Counted from the first letter of the stretch, positions 1 to 8,393 are shown. The stretch is DNA of 64,000 nt from Bradyrhizobium sp. 164 (GCF_023073715.1 NZ_JADPKA010000108.1:1-64000); one strand, 5' to 3'. The notes: generated by a model from the sequence alone, not told the origin. Made by a program: numbers and translations.

Positions 1-90
1 CATCGGCCGCTCCTTCCAACTCAGGAGCCACCTTCAGAATCGATTTCTGCCCAATTCGCAATGCCTTACAGAGAACGCTCACATGCGATT

Positions 91-250
91 CCCCTGCCCT
101 GGAGGGGGAGGGTCGATCACGCGCAGCGCGAGCGGGGTAGGGTGATCTCTCCACACGGGCGCCGCTTCTGTGGAGAGACTGTCACCCCACCCCCGCGACG
201 CATTTCGTTTCGCTGCATGCGTAGCGACCCTCCCCTCCCAGGGGGAGCGT
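91..250. repeat. Palindromic intergenic repeat element
   Basis: Both ends carry near-complementary arms: CCCTGGAGGGGGAGGGTCG on the left and CGACCCTCCCCTCCCAGGG on the right. A second pair lies inside (GGGTAGGGTGATCTCTCCAC against GTGGAGAGACTGTCACCCCA). The whole stretch can fold into one long hairpin. Imperfect mobile palindromes of this kind are common in rhizobial genomes. It lies downstream of the DUF423 gene, and no gene is visible to its left in the window. Confidence 0.65.
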
Positions 251-260
251 AAGAAAGAAG

Positions 261-626
261 CTACGTCTTCACCACCAGCGCCGCCATGCTCACCGCCAGC
301 CAGCCCAACATCATCACCGTTCCACCCGTCGGCGCTGCATACGGAAATAGCCCAGGTCCCGCATATTGCCGCCAGGTGAGATCGCCCGCGAACAGCGCGG
401 CGCCCGCTGCAAGGCCGAACGCGGCAACGAGGCCAATTCCGCCATGCAGAAGGCCGCGCGCGAGCAAGGCGACGGTTGCAAGTATGGCAGTTGCATGAAA
501 CAGCAGCATGGCGCTGGCAGATGCCAGCCGGCTCGCATCGCCGCCATGCGCGGAGGCGGCCGCCAGCGCAACGCCGGCGGCGCCCATCAAGCCGGCCAGC
601 CCAATCAGCAGGCGTTGTGCCGTCAT
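261..626 (-). CDS. DUF423 family membrane protein
   Basis: A 121-residue protein with four predicted hydrophobic segments, beginning with a helix that contains the glycine/alanine-rich GLAGLMGAAGVALAAASAHG segment typical of DUF423 (YgdD-like) inner-membrane proteins. A charged patch (LTWRQYAG) sits between helices 3 and 4. Its ATG overlaps the engB stop by one base (TGATG), so the two are translationally coupled and it is the last gene of the rpmH-rnpA-yidC-engB operon. The biochemical role of DUF423 is unknown. Family assignment is by pattern recognition. Confidence 0.8.
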   Translation of the reverse strand: MTAQRLLIGLAGLMGAAGVALAAASAHGGDASRLASASAMLLFHATAILATVALLARGLLHGGIGLVAAFGLAAGAALFAGDLTWRQYAGPGLFPYAAPTGGTVMMLGWLAVSMAALVVKT

Positions 627-1279
627 CAGGCGGTCCGCTCTTCCAAGAGCTTCGCCATGGCGGCGCGCAGCTCGGCCATGCCGGTCGAACTCCGCGACGA
701 GGTCGCGAGCACGTTCGGGAATGCAGCCGGATGCTTGGCCAGCGCGGCCTCGGTCTCGGCGATGCGCGATTGCAGCTCGGACGCCTTCACCTGGTCGGCC
801 TTGGTCAGCACGATCTGGTAGCTGACGGCGGAGCGGTCGAGTGTCTTCAGAACCTCGAGATCGACGTCCTTGAGACCATGTCGCGCGTCGATGAGCACGT
901 AGACGCGCGCGAGTGAGGCACGTCCCAGCAGAAATTTGTGGATCAACTCGGTCCAGGACGCGACCTGGCTCTTGGGCGCCTTGGCGTAGCCGTAGCCGGG
1001 CATGTCGACGAGGCGCAGGTCACTCTTTCCCGGGACCTCGAAAAAGATCAGCTCCTGGGTGCGGCCCGGCGTATGCGAGGTGCGCGCCAGCGCGTTGCGC
1101 CCCGTGAGCGCGTTGATCAGGCTGGACTTGCCGACGTTCGAGCGGCCGGCAAAGGCGATCTCCAGCCCCGCCATCGGCGGCAACGTGGCAATCGAGGGCG
1201 AAGCCCAGATGAACTGCCAGTCGCGCGCGAACAGCTTGCGCCCGGCCTCGATCAGCTTCGCATCTTTGTCGTCGGTCAT
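626..1279 (-). CDS. engB: Ribosome biogenesis GTPase EngB/YihA (YsxC)
   Basis: TRAFAC-class GTPase of 217 residues that acts in assembly of the large ribosomal subunit. Visible motifs are G1 GRSNVGKSS (about 45-53), G2 around HTPGRTQ, G3 DMPGYG and G4 TKAD. Length is normal for the family (about 200-220). I chose the ATG at 1279; an in-frame TTG lies two codons upstream. It follows yidC after a gap of about 140 bp that carries a palindromic repeat, and overlaps the DUF423 gene by one base. In many Rhizobiales argB follows engB; here DUF423 does. Confidence 0.93.
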   Translation of the reverse strand: MTDDKDAKLIEAGRKLFARDWQFIWASPSIATLPPMAGLEIAFAGRSNVGKSSLINALTGRNALARTSHTPGRTQELIFFEVPGKSDLRLVDMPGYGYAKAPKSQVASWTELIHKFLLGRASLARVYVLIDARHGLKDVDLEVLKTLDRSAVSYQIVLTKADQVKASELQSRIAETEAALAKHPAAFPNVLATSSRSSTGMAELRAAMAKLLEERTA

Positions 1280-1300
1280 GCTCAAGGCCCAGTGCTAGTT

Positions 1301-1404
1301 CCTCATGGTGAGGAGGCGCGCAAGCGCCGTCTCGAACCATGCAGGCCCGGGAGCCCGTCGCCATCCTTCGAGACGCGGCCTTGCGGCCGCTCCTCAGGAT
1401 GAGG
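1301..1404. repeat. Palindromic intergenic repeat between engB and yidC
   Basis: Starts with CCTCATGGTGAGGAGG and ends with CTCCTCAGGATGAGG, giving inverted CCTCAT/ATGAGG ends around internal short palindromes such as GGCGCGCAAGCGCC and GCGGCCTTGCGGCCGC. This resembles the common dispersed rhizobial palindromes. It fills the gap between yidC and engB and could form RNA hairpins that lower read-through into engB. Confidence 0.6.
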
Positions 1405-1419
1405 TTCGAAGTCCTCGGC

Positions 1420-3291
1420 TTACGTCGCTTTCCTCGCGAACGTCGCCTTGAGATTATCGAACAGCTCCACCTTCACGCCGTTGCGGCGCATGATGTAGCT
1501 CTGCTGGACCACCGAGAGCAGGTTGTTCCAGGCCCAGTAGATCACGAGGCCCGCCGGGAAGCCGGCCAGCATGAAGGTGAAGATCAGCGGCATCCAGTTG
1601 AAGATGATCTGTTGCGTCGGATCCGGCGGCGTCGGATTCAGCTTCATCTGGAACCACATCGTGATGCCCATGATGATCGGCCAGATGCCGAGCGCGAGAT
1701 AGTGGCCGAACACGGGAATCGTGGTCGGGTCGAACGGGATCAGTCCGAACAGGTTGAACAGGTTGGTCGGATCGGGCGCCGAGAGGTCCTTGATCCAGCC
1801 ATAGAAGGGTGCGTGCCGCATCTCGATGGTGACGAACAGCACCTTGTAGAGCGAGAAGAACACCGGGATCTGGATCACCACGGGAAGACAGCCGGCGACC
1901 GGGTTGATCTTCTCCTTGCGGTAGATCTCCATCATCTCCTGCTGCTGCTTCACCTTGTCGTCGGGATAGCGCTCCTTCAGCGCCTGAAGCTGCGGCTGGA
2001 TCGACTTCATCTTCGCCATGGAGGCGTATGACTTGTTCGCCAGCGGGAAGAACAACAGCTTCACGATCACGGTCACGAGCAGGATCGAGATGCCGAAATT
2101 GCCGAAGAAGCGATAGAAGAAGTCGAGGCCGAGAAACATCGGCTTGGTGATGAAGTAGAACCAGCCCCAGTCGATCAAGAGATCGAAATGGTTGAGGCCG
2201 AGCTCCTTGTTGTAGCCGCCGAGGCCTGCGAGCGGGAAGTTGATGCCGACCACGCCGGCTTCCTTGGCGCCCGCGAACAGCCGCGTGTTGGCTGTCGTCG
2301 TGCCGCCGATTGCGACGGTCTGCGCATCTTGCAGATAGTCGGTCTGGTACCGGATCTGGGTACCTGGTTCGGCGACGAAACGTGCCTTGAGCGTTGCGGA
2401 CGTGTCGGGAAGGAGCGCGGATGCCCAGTATTTGTCCGTAATGCCGAGCCAGGCATTGGTGACCTTGTTGAATTCGAATCCGTGTCCGCCGTTGCCGATC
2501 GCAGGGGCCTCGCTGACGGCCTTGTAAGCCTTCTCCTGCAAGCCCTGGTCGCCGAGATAGCCGATGAGGCCTTCATGCAGGATGTAGTAGCCTGAGACTT
2601 GCGGCGTGCCGTGGCGCGAGATCAATGCGAACGGAAAGAGCTTGACCGGCGCGTTCCCGACATTGGTCACCTCGTCCTTGATGCTGAACAGGTAGCGGTC
2701 GTCGATCGTGATGGTGCGGCGGAAGGTGAGGCCCTGACCGTTATCAAATTTCAGCACCAGCGGCGTGGACGGCGTCAGGCTGTTGGAGCCCTCCTGCTGC
2801 CAATCGGTGGTCCGGTCAGGCACCTTCGTGTCGCTTGTCGCGGCCACCCAACCAAATTCGGCGTAATACGGCTCCGCCGTGCCCGAGGGCGAATAGAGGA
2901 TGATCGGCGGCGACTTCGGGTCGACCGTTTCTCGATACTGCACGAGCGCAAGGTCGTCGATGCGCGCGCCTTTCAAGGAAATGCTGCCGGTCAAACGAGG
3001 CGTTTCGATCTTGACGCGAGGGGAGGCGGCAATCGCGGCCTCGCGGCTGACGATCGGCTGGGCCGGCTGGTTCGCGACAGGGGGAGCCGAGGGAGTGCCG
3101 CCCGCCTGCGGCGCGGCACCCGGCGTCGCCGACGCCGTCGGCTGCGGTGTGCCTTTCTGGAGCTCGGCCTGCGTCTGCTGCTGGGCGCGCTGCTTCTCCA
3201 TCTGCGGCACGTTGTAGAAATACTGCCAGGCGATCAGCACCAGGCCGGACAGAATGACGGCGAGGATGGTGTTGCGATTGTCGGTCATCAT
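1420..3291 (-). CDS. yidC: Membrane protein insertase YidC
   Basis: 623-residue inner-membrane insertase (Oxa1/YidC family) that inserts and folds membrane proteins alone or with SecYEG. The N-terminal helix (NTILAVILSGLVLIAWQYF, about 6-24) is followed by a Pro/Ala/Gln-rich linker, the large periplasmic beta-sandwich P1 domain (about 85-365), and the conserved Oxa1 core with the FPLANKSYASMAKMK region and the C-terminal helices ending in WAWNNLLSVVQQ. Length fits Gram-negative YidC. Its ATG overlaps the rnpA stop by four bases (ATGA). No yidD lies between rnpA and yidC, unlike in E. coli. Confidence 0.96.
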   Translation of the reverse strand: MMTDNRNTILAVILSGLVLIAWQYFYNVPQMEKQRAQQQTQAELQKGTPQPTASATPGAAPQAGGTPSAPPVANQPAQPIVSREAAIAASPRVKIETPRLTGSISLKGARIDDLALVQYRETVDPKSPPIILYSPSGTAEPYYAEFGWVAATSDTKVPDRTTDWQQEGSNSLTPSTPLVLKFDNGQGLTFRRTITIDDRYLFSIKDEVTNVGNAPVKLFPFALISRHGTPQVSGYYILHEGLIGYLGDQGLQEKAYKAVSEAPAIGNGGHGFEFNKVTNAWLGITDKYWASALLPDTSATLKARFVAEPGTQIRYQTDYLQDAQTVAIGGTTTANTRLFAGAKEAGVVGINFPLAGLGGYNKELGLNHFDLLIDWGWFYFITKPMFLGLDFFYRFFGNFGISILLVTVIVKLLFFPLANKSYASMAKMKSIQPQLQALKERYPDDKVKQQQEMMEIYRKEKINPVAGCLPVVIQIPVFFSLYKVLFVTIEMRHAPFYGWIKDLSAPDPTNLFNLFGLIPFDPTTIPVFGHYLALGIWPIIMGITMWFQMKLNPTPPDPTQQIIFNWMPLIFTFMLAGFPAGLVIYWAWNNLLSVVQQSYIMRRNGVKVELFDNLKATFARKAT

Positions 3292-3680
3292 TCTCTCGTC
3301 ATCAATCCGGTTTGCGGCTTATCGCGGGGCACGGCCTTCGCCGGTCCCTTGGGCGTATGCCGCGCGGGCTTCGCGAATGCTATGCGCAGATCGTCGAGCA
3401 TGGTCGCGAAGTCGCGCGAGAGCGCGTCCCTTCGGCCGACCAGCACATAATCATGATGGGGTTGCATCGACACCGGATCTAGCCGCTTCACCAGTTCGCG
3501 AAGCCGGCGCCGGATACGATTGCGCTCGGGGGCGTTGCCGTTCTTTTTGGTAACGGTAAAGCCGATCCGGATCGGGCCGCCGTCGTCCCGGCGGCGGCTT
3601 TGCAGGACGAACGCGGGACTATTCACCCGCGCGCCATTGGCAACGGCGAGGAAATCCGCCCGCTGCCTCAGCCGATCCAT
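3288..3680 (-). CDS. rnpA: Ribonuclease P protein component
   Basis: 130-residue basic protein subunit of RNase P, which assists the catalytic RNA in 5' maturation of tRNA precursors. The family signature RNRIRRRLRELVKR (about 55-68) is present, as are the N-terminal RLRQRADF region and the GFTVTKKNGNAPERN loop. It lies 28 bp after rpmH and overlaps yidC by four bases, the usual housekeeping order. The C-terminus (HTPKGPAKAVPRDK) is a basic tail beyond the conserved fold. Confidence 0.95.
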   Translation of the reverse strand: MDRLRQRADFLAVANGARVNSPAFVLQSRRRDDGGPIRIGFTVTKKNGNAPERNRIRRRLRELVKRLDPVSMQPHHDYVLVGRRDALSRDFATMLDDLRIAFAKPARHTPKGPAKAVPRDKPQTGLMTRE

Positions 3681-3708
3681 GATGAATCCCGGAAAAAGGG
3701 GGTCCGGC

Positions 3709-3843
3709 TCAGGCGCTCAGACGCTTGCGGCCGCGGGAGCGGCGGGCGGCGAGAACCTTGCGGCCGCCGGCCGTGGCGAGACGGGCACGGAAGCCGTGAC
3801 GGCGCTTGCGCACCAGTTTGCTGGGTTGATAAGTCCGCTTCAC
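3709..3843 (-). CDS. rpmH: 50S ribosomal protein L34 (GTG start)
   Basis: 44-residue ribosomal protein beginning MKRTYQPSKLVRKRRHG and ending RSRGRKRLSA, which fits L34 over its full length. The start codon is GTG (read from 3843), so an ATG-only search would miss it or extend it. First gene of the rpmH-rnpA-yidC-engB operon; a near-consensus promoter lies about 145 bp upstream. Confidence 0.96.
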   Translation of the reverse strand: MKRTYQPSKLVRKRRHGFRARLATAGGRKVLAARRSRGRKRLSA

Positions 3844-3984
3844 GGGTTTTTCTCCGCTGACCGGGCAATTTGCCTGTAGAATTGATGGTAAAGTCCGGAA
3901 GATGCGGCCCAAAACGGGCCCTTTTCCGGCCCCAAGAGAGCCGCTCCCGGTGTCGCACCGGGTCATCGCGGACAATTCGCGCGG

Positions 3985-4013
3985 CTTATAAGCGAGCGCC
4001 TTGTTTTCGTCAA
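3985..4013 (-). promoter_or_regulatory. Vegetative promoter of the rpmH operon
   Basis: On the minus strand TTGACG (4013-4008) and TATAAG (3990-3985) are separated by exactly 17 bp, close to the sigma-70 consensus. The predicted start near 3978 gives a leader of about 135 nt before rpmH that contains GC-rich hairpin sequence (GGGCCC and GGCCGG blocks). The rest of the 350-bp gap to the divergent histidine kinase gene shows no other recognisable signal. Confidence 0.7.
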
Positions 4014-4193
4014 CGCCGCACAAGCGCGCGTTTCCAGTGAATATCGCTGTTTGTGCGGGGTTTTTAACTCTTGAGGTAGCGACTCGCTTTATCAGCGCTT
4101 ACATCTCACCTCGGCAGATTAGCGATCCGTAATTTGACCGGGCCCGGGGCCGGTCGCATCTTGCATCAGCCAAGGCCAACAGGGGCGAATTTC

Positions 4194-5696
4194 GTGGCAG
4201 CCACAGATCGCCAGCCGATCCAGGATCTGGATCAGCCGGACCAGCCGGCGATGCGGCCGCGCGGGTCGCGCGGGCTCGGGCTGTCAGGCAAGCTGCTGCT
4301 GCTTACCGTCCCGCTGGTGATGATCGCGGCCAGCCTGCTTTACGTGCCCGCCATTGCCAACTTCTGGGTCAACCGGCTCAACGACCGGGTGGCGGCGGCC
4401 AACACCGCGGCGCTGGTGCTGGACGCCGCGCCGCTCGGCATGGTTCCCGATTCGCTGTCGCGGCAGATTTTGAAGAGCATCAATGCCCGCGCCGTCGCCA
4501 TCAAGATGGGCCAGCAGCGCCGGCTGCTCGCCAGCGACAACCTTCCTACGGCCATCGAGCATGACATCGACCTGCGCGACATGACAGCGTGGGAGGCGAT
4601 CACCGGCTCGTTCCGGATGATGCTGGAGACCGGCAACCAGGCCATCCGCATCGTTGGGCCGGGCGTCGGCAACGCCCAGTTCATTGAGATCGTGACCGAC
4701 GAGCTGCCGCTGCGGCAGCAGATGTACCGGTTCTCCCGTAATGTCGTGGTGGTTGCGCTGATCATCGCGGCCCTGACCGCCGGCCTCGTCTATCTCGCTC
4801 TGCATTATCTCTTCGTGCGCCCGATGCGGCGGCTCACCGCGAGCCTGGTCGGCTTCCACGAGAATCCCGAGAGCTCGGCGCGGATCATCGTGCCGAGCCA
4901 GCGCAGCGACGAGATCGGGGTGGCCGAGCGCGAATTGTCCGACATGCAGCGCGACCTGATGTCGATGCTGAATCAGAAGAGCCGGCTCGCCGCCCTCGGC
5001 CTCGCCGTCTCCAAGATCAACCACGATCTGCGCAACCTGCTGGCCTCGGCGCAGCTTTTGTCGGACCAACTCGCCAGCGTGCCGGATCCGCGGGTGCAAC
5101 GCTTCGCGCCGAAACTGGTGCGCTCGCTCGAGCGCGCCATCGCCTTCTGCCAATCCACGTTGTCCTATGGCCGCGCTCAGGAGGCCGCACCAGACCGCCG
5201 CATGATCCTGATCGAGCCGGTGGTGCTGGAGGTGCGCGAGACCGCTGGGCTCGCCAACGACGCCTCGATCGCCTGGGTTTCCGCAATCGAGCGCGGGCTT
5301 GCCGTCGATGCGGATCCCGACCAGCTGTTCCGCGTGCTGCTCAACCTCGTCCGTAACGCCGCCCAGGCGCTGGAAAGCCATGCCTCGTCCGGCGAGGGCG
5401 GCGTGCAGCAGATCCGGATCACCGGAAAACGCGAGGGCGCGGTCGCCATCTTGGAGGTTTCCGACACCGGCCCGGGCGTGCCCCAGAAAACCCGGGAGCA
5501 CCTGTTCGAGGCGTTTCAGACCTCCGGCCGCCCCGGCGGCAGCGGCCTTGGCCTTGCCATCGCCGCCGAGCTCGTCCGCGCCCATGGCGGCGACATCCAC
5601 CTCGTCGAAGGCACCATCGGCGCCACCTTCCGTATCGTCATCCCCGACCGCCCCGTGGAACTGCTCTCCATCCGCAACGAGCGGGCGCGGGCGTAG
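4194..5696 (+). CDS. Membrane sensor histidine kinase
   Basis: About 500-residue two-component sensor kinase. Two transmembrane segments (about 32-55 and 183-206) flank a periplasmic sensor region of about 125 residues. A HAMP-like stretch, a dimerisation/phosphoacceptor H box (KINHDLRN, His about 277) and an HATPase domain with N box (LVRNAAQ), G1 (DTGPGVP) and G2 (GGSGLGLA) follow. GTG at 4194 was chosen because AGGGG precedes it by 8 nt; a TTG-initiated form from 4134 has no ribosome site. No response regulator is adjacent, so it is an orphan kinase here. Signal and partner are unknown. Confidence 0.88.
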   Translation: MAATDRQPIQDLDQPDQPAMRPRGSRGLGLSGKLLLLTVPLVMIAASLLYVPAIANFWVNRLNDRVAAANTAALVLDAAPLGMVPDSLSRQILKSINARAVAIKMGQQRRLLASDNLPTAIEHDIDLRDMTAWEAITGSFRMMLETGNQAIRIVGPGVGNAQFIEIVTDELPLRQQMYRFSRNVVVVALIIAALTAGLVYLALHYLFVRPMRRLTASLVGFHENPESSARIIVPSQRSDEIGVAERELSDMQRDLMSMLNQKSRLAALGLAVSKINHDLRNLLASAQLLSDQLASVPDPRVQRFAPKLVRSLERAIAFCQSTLSYGRAQEAAPDRRMILIEPVVLEVRETAGLANDASIAWVSAIERGLAVDADPDQLFRVLLNLVRNAAQALESHASSGEGGVQQIRITGKREGAVAILEVSDTGPGVPQKTREHLFEAFQTSGRPGGSGLGLAIAAELVRAHGGDIHLVEGTIGATFRIVIPDRPVELLSIRNERARA

Positions 5697-5717
5697 CCGG
5701 CCAGCCGGCAGTCTCCC

Positions 5718-5809
5718 GTCATTCCGGGACGGCCCAAAGGGAGGGCCACGGAATCTAGAGGTTTCGGCGCGAGATTCCGCACTTCTCGCTTCGCGAGCCC
5801 AGGAATGAC
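5718..5809. repeat. Short inverted-repeat element
   Basis: Ends are GTCATTCC and GGAATGAC (8-bp perfect inverted repeat). The interior carries GGGACGGCCC and a CTTCTCGCTTCGCGAG stretch. It resembles dispersed intergenic repeats of Bradyrhizobium and lies just after the histidine kinase stop, where the hairpin may help end transcription. Confidence 0.5.
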
Positions 5810-5960
5810 CATGCTGGCGGTCATCTCCTTGCAAAATCTCCCCATCCCGGATCTTGCCAACAGGGACAAGAGCGGCTAGTCAGAGCGCTCTTTCGCACCC
5901 CTCCCGGCCTTCCGGGAGATGCGTCGCGGGTCATGCCCGCCATCGCTGCTTGCGAAAAAC

Positions 5961-6037
5961 GCGCCCGTAGCTCAGCTGGATAGAGCATCAGACTACGAAT
6001 CTGAGGGTCGGACGTTCGAATCGTTCCGGGCGCGCCA
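5961..6037 (+). tRNA. tRNA-Arg (anticodon ACG)
   Basis: 77-nt cloverleaf with CCA encoded. Acceptor GCGCCCG pairs with CGGGCGC, the discriminator is G6034 and CCA is 6035-6037. The anticodon stem TCAGA/TCTGA encloses loop CTACGAA, giving anticodon ACG at 5995-5997; T-loop TTCGAAT is canonical. A34 would be deaminated to inosine by TadA to read CGU/CGC/CGA. Confidence 0.97.
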
Positions 6038-6104
6038 TTCCTTGACGCCGGGCAGGCAACCGGCATCCGAGATCGCGGATTGGCCGCGCCCTGTCGGGAA
6101 CCAA

Positions 6105-6461
6105 ATGAAGATATCGCAGGCATTCAAATTCGAGGCGGCGCATCGGCTGCCGAAGGTGCCCGAGACGCACCGATGCAGCCGGCTGCATGGTCATTCCTAC
6201 CGAGTAGAGGTTCAGCTCGAAGGATCGGTCGACCCGCGCACGGGCTTCGTCGTGGACTTTTTTGATCTCGAGAAGTGCTTCGCCGACATCGTGGGCGCGT
6301 TGGACCACAGGTGCCTGAACGACGTCGAGGGGCTCGAGAACCCGACGGCCGAAAACATTGCGATCTGGATATGGGACCGGCTGGAGCCGAGCGTGTGGCA
6401 AATCTCGGCTGTCCGCGTTTACGAAACGGCGGACTGCTGGGCCGAATATCAGGGGCGGTGA
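6105..6461 (+). CDS. queD: 6-carboxy-5,6,7,8-tetrahydropterin synthase QueD
   Basis: 118-residue T-fold enzyme of the queuosine/7-deazaguanine pathway, converting dihydroneopterin triphosphate to 6-carboxytetrahydropterin. Zinc ligands His13, His28 and His30 (LHGH), catalytic Cys24 in the CSRLHGH motif, LDHRCLND (His68) and Glu107 are all present. The ATG at 6105 gives the normal family length; the longer open frame runs back through the tRNA-Arg gene and is not coding. It sits alone 67 bp after the tRNA, without queC or queE nearby. Confidence 0.93.
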   Translation: MKISQAFKFEAAHRLPKVPETHRCSRLHGHSYRVEVQLEGSVDPRTGFVVDFFDLEKCFADIVGALDHRCLNDVEGLENPTAENIAIWIWDRLEPSVWQISAVRVYETADCWAEYQGR

Positions 6462-6545
6462 CGCGCGACGGCGCCGTGGTCAAAATGCGCTCGACATCGC
6501 ATCCCGAACCGCAGCCTCGCTCGGCTGGGATACGCGTGGCGGCAT

Positions 6546-6872
6546 TCACCGCAGCCCCTGTTCGTCGATCAGGATGCGGTGGATCTCGATGCGTTCCGGC
6601 AATTCGATCAGGAATTCCGGATCGCGCGCGAGATGATGCACCTTGGTCGGCTCGCCCTTGGTGAAAGCCGTCATGGCCTCGACGTCCGCCCAGTAGGAGA
6701 TGGTCGTGAACCACGTCTCCTCATCGCGGTCCTCGCGCAGCTGCTGCACGCCGAGCGCCGTCTTCAACAGCGGCGGAATGCCCTCCGCCTGCAGATAGGT
6801 CTGGTAGGCGTCAGCGATGTCGCGGCGGGTACGGCCGCGCCAGATGCGGGCGATGGTCGGCTTGGTCGGCAT
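6546..6872 (-). CDS. Antibiotic biosynthesis monooxygenase-like (ABM/DABB-fold) protein
   Basis: 108-residue soluble protein beginning MPTKPTIARIWRGRT with a strong ribosome site (AAGGAGT, 5 nt spacing). The pattern IARIWRGRT, YQTYLQAEGIPPL, LREDRDEETWFTTISYWAD and HHLARDPEFLIELPERIEIH matches small dimeric alpha-beta barrel proteins of the ABM/heme-oxygenase-like type. Its substrate cannot be told from sequence. A candidate EcfG-type promoter overlaps the upstream region, so it may be part of the stress regulon seen downstream. It is convergent with queD. Confidence 0.72.
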   Translation of the reverse strand: MPTKPTIARIWRGRTRRDIADAYQTYLQAEGIPPLLKTALGVQQLREDRDEETWFTTISYWADVEAMTAFTKGEPTKVHHLARDPEFLIELPERIEIHRILIDEQGLR

Positions 6873-6890
6873 GGTGGACTCCTTCAGGCG

Positions 6891-6916
6891 AACGCCGTGC
6901 TTCGCATTCTCGTTCC
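6891..6916 (-). promoter_or_regulatory. Candidate EcfG (general stress) promoter
   Basis: On the minus strand GGAAC (6916-6912) and CGTT (6894-6891) are 17 bp apart, within the published GGAAC-N16/17-CGTT pattern for alphaproteobacterial EcfG sigma factors. Caveat: the predicted start would leave a leader of only about 12 nt, just enough for the AAGGAGT site. Confidence 0.4.
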
Positions 6917-7116
6917 AGCGTCTCCATGTCACGGCCCTCGACAGCCGCCCTGGAACTTGGTGCCACATCATTGATCTGAAGCAATGATGGTCTTCGGCAC
7001 AAGTGCTCTTCTGAACATCAGCTGACCGCCGCCTGTAATCTGTTTCACACGCAAACGCGCTCAATGACGCTACACGAACCAGACCGCGCTCCGCGCGGCC
7101 TGGTCCGGAGCTGGCG

Positions 7117-7275
7117 ATGATGGCTGCACTGGCAAAAGCACTCTCCCGTGCAATGAGAACCACCATCGACGTCGAGACCCTGAAAATCCTCATGATCTTC
7201 GCGGGAGCGTGGGCGCTACTCTTCCTCGTTGCCGCCATGATCTACGGACAGGCGCTGAAGGCCGCATTATTCTGA
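7117..7275 (+). CDS. Small membrane protein, 52 residues
   Basis: Unrecognised. The frame starts MMAALAKALSRAMRTT, has one strong transmembrane segment (ILMIFAGAWALLFLVAAMIY, about 24-43) and a short tail ending AALF. The N-terminus is basic and amphipathic, so an N-in orientation is likely by the positive-inside rule. A weak GGAG lies 8 nt before the start. The single-helix layout resembles small stress-associated membrane proteins common in this region, but there is no family evidence. Confidence 0.5.
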   Translation: MMAALAKALSRAMRTTIDVETLKILMIFAGAWALLFLVAAMIYGQALKAALF

Positions 7276-7490
7276 GGTCGCGCGAGTAAATCGCCCTTCG
7301 CCGCGAGACGAGCCCTCGTCCTGAGGGCCCGCCACAGGCGGGCGTCTCGCGCGCGCCAGCGCCGGCCCTTCCGGAAACCTATTGATGATCGATTGCAGCC
7401 TGCCTCAGCGCCGGCGCGACGTGGGTGAGCCGCCGCGTCGTCGGTCAGCGCGTCGCGCTCTCGGATTGATGCCGGGCTTGCCGCCCCGCA

Positions 7491-7515
7491 GGAACTTCCA
7501 CTTTTTCCCGACGTT
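7491..7515 (+). promoter_or_regulatory. EcfG-type promoter upstream of the 72-residue protein gene
   Basis: GGAAC (7491-7495) and CGTT (7512-7515) with a 16-bp spacer match the EcfG consensus exactly. The expected start near 7522 leaves a leader of about 20 nt before the ATG at 7542. Confidence 0.6.
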
Positions 7516-7541
7516 GAGCAGGCGGCTCCCACGGTCCACCG

Positions 7542-7760
7542 ATGAAGAACTTTGCCAATACCGAGTTTTCCCCTGAGGTGATCGAGCTGATGACCACCGC
7601 GCTGGAAGCTGCGATTGCGACCCTGCCGGAGCCCGTGCATTCCTCGCACGTCAATGCACTCGCCGAATCCATCCTGCGCACGGCCGGTGCGGGTGAGCGC
7701 AACCCCGCCGCCTTGCAGAGGATCGCTTTGATGGAATTGCAACTGGCGCCGCGTCATTGA
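7542..7760 (+). CDS. Conserved small protein, 72 residues (unknown function)
   Basis: Soluble, mostly helical protein starting MKNFANTEFSPEVIELMTTA. Two amphipathic helices (PEVIELMTTALEAAIATL and SHVNALAESILRTAG) are followed by GERNPAALQRIALMELQ. The family is not recognised with certainty, but the arrangement resembles small rhizobial hypothetical proteins. It is the first gene after an exact EcfG-type promoter and lies 10 bp before the secreted protein gene at 7771, so the two probably share a transcript. Confidence 0.65.
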   Translation: MKNFANTEFSPEVIELMTTALEAAIATLPEPVHSSHVNALAESILRTAGAGERNPAALQRIALMELQLAPRH

Positions 7761-7770
7761 TGAGGCCGAC

Positions 7771-8226
7771 ATGAGGACAGCAGCTGCTGTGGTCATCGCG
7801 CTCTGTGCGACATCGTCTGTTGCCGGGGCAGACAGCTGGACGACCTACCGGATTCCGGAATCCGGGACGTCGGCCGACATTCCCGCCTCGCTTTTCACCG
7901 AGCCCGCCGGAAAACCCGACGGATACGGCCAGCAATTTCGCACGGCCGATGGCCGCGCCGATCTCACCGTGCAAGCTGTTCCCAATCAAGGTCTCTCGCC
8001 CGCCGAATTTCTCGCCAGGAAAAATCCGCCGTCCGGGATCATCTACAAACGGATCACACCGAGATTTTTCGTAGTCTCCAGCATCAAGCGCGGCAAGATC
8101 TGGTACGACCGATGCAATTTCTCGCGGCGCTACGTGCATTGCGTGCTGATCAATTATCCGGCGGCCGAGAAGCGGCAATGGGACGGCATCGTGACGCGCA
8201 TCAGCCACAGCCTGAGTGCCGGTTGA
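7771..8226 (+). CDS. Exported protein of unknown function, 151 residues
   Basis: A Sec signal peptide (MRTAAAVVIALCATSSVAGA, cleavage near residue 20) precedes a mature domain starting DSWTTYRIPESGTSADIP. The pattern of YGQQFRTADGRADLTVQAVPN, FLARKNPP and the Cys pair in YDRCNFSRRYVHCVLI is typical of small periplasmic proteins of Bradyrhizobium; the two Cys could form a disulfide. It lies 10 bp after the 72-residue gene, so it likely belongs to the same EcfG-controlled unit. Function unknown. Confidence 0.75.
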   Translation: MRTAAAVVIALCATSSVAGADSWTTYRIPESGTSADIPASLFTEPAGKPDGYGQQFRTADGRADLTVQAVPNQGLSPAEFLARKNPPSGIIYKRITPRFFVVSSIKRGKIWYDRCNFSRRYVHCVLINYPAAEKRQWDGIVTRISHSLSAG

Positions 8227-8242
8227 CCTGGGCCAACACAAC

Positions 8243-8271
8243 AAAAAGGCTGCCCGAGCGACTCGGGCAGC
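8243..8271 (-). terminator. Rho-independent terminator of the Gly/Ser-rich gene cluster
   Basis: A perfect 10-bp stem (GCTGCCCGAG with CTCGGGCAGC, loop of 3) is followed on the minus strand by TTTTT. It lies downstream of the gene ending at 8394 and also just beyond the convergent gene ending at 8226. Confidence 0.75.
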
Positions 8272-8393
8272 AGGTCGTGAGGATGGCGCGTTTTCTAGCG
8301 AGGTGGATACCGGTCCGCGCGACGAAAACGCGTCAAGCCAAGGAGCTTCAAGACAAGGAGCTTCGGTTCTGATTCCACCAGAACCGATATGCT

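Noticed and set aside
5919..6104. N-terminal extension of queD through the tRNA gene
   Set aside because: Translates tRNA-Arg; the QueD family starts at MKISQAF (6105).
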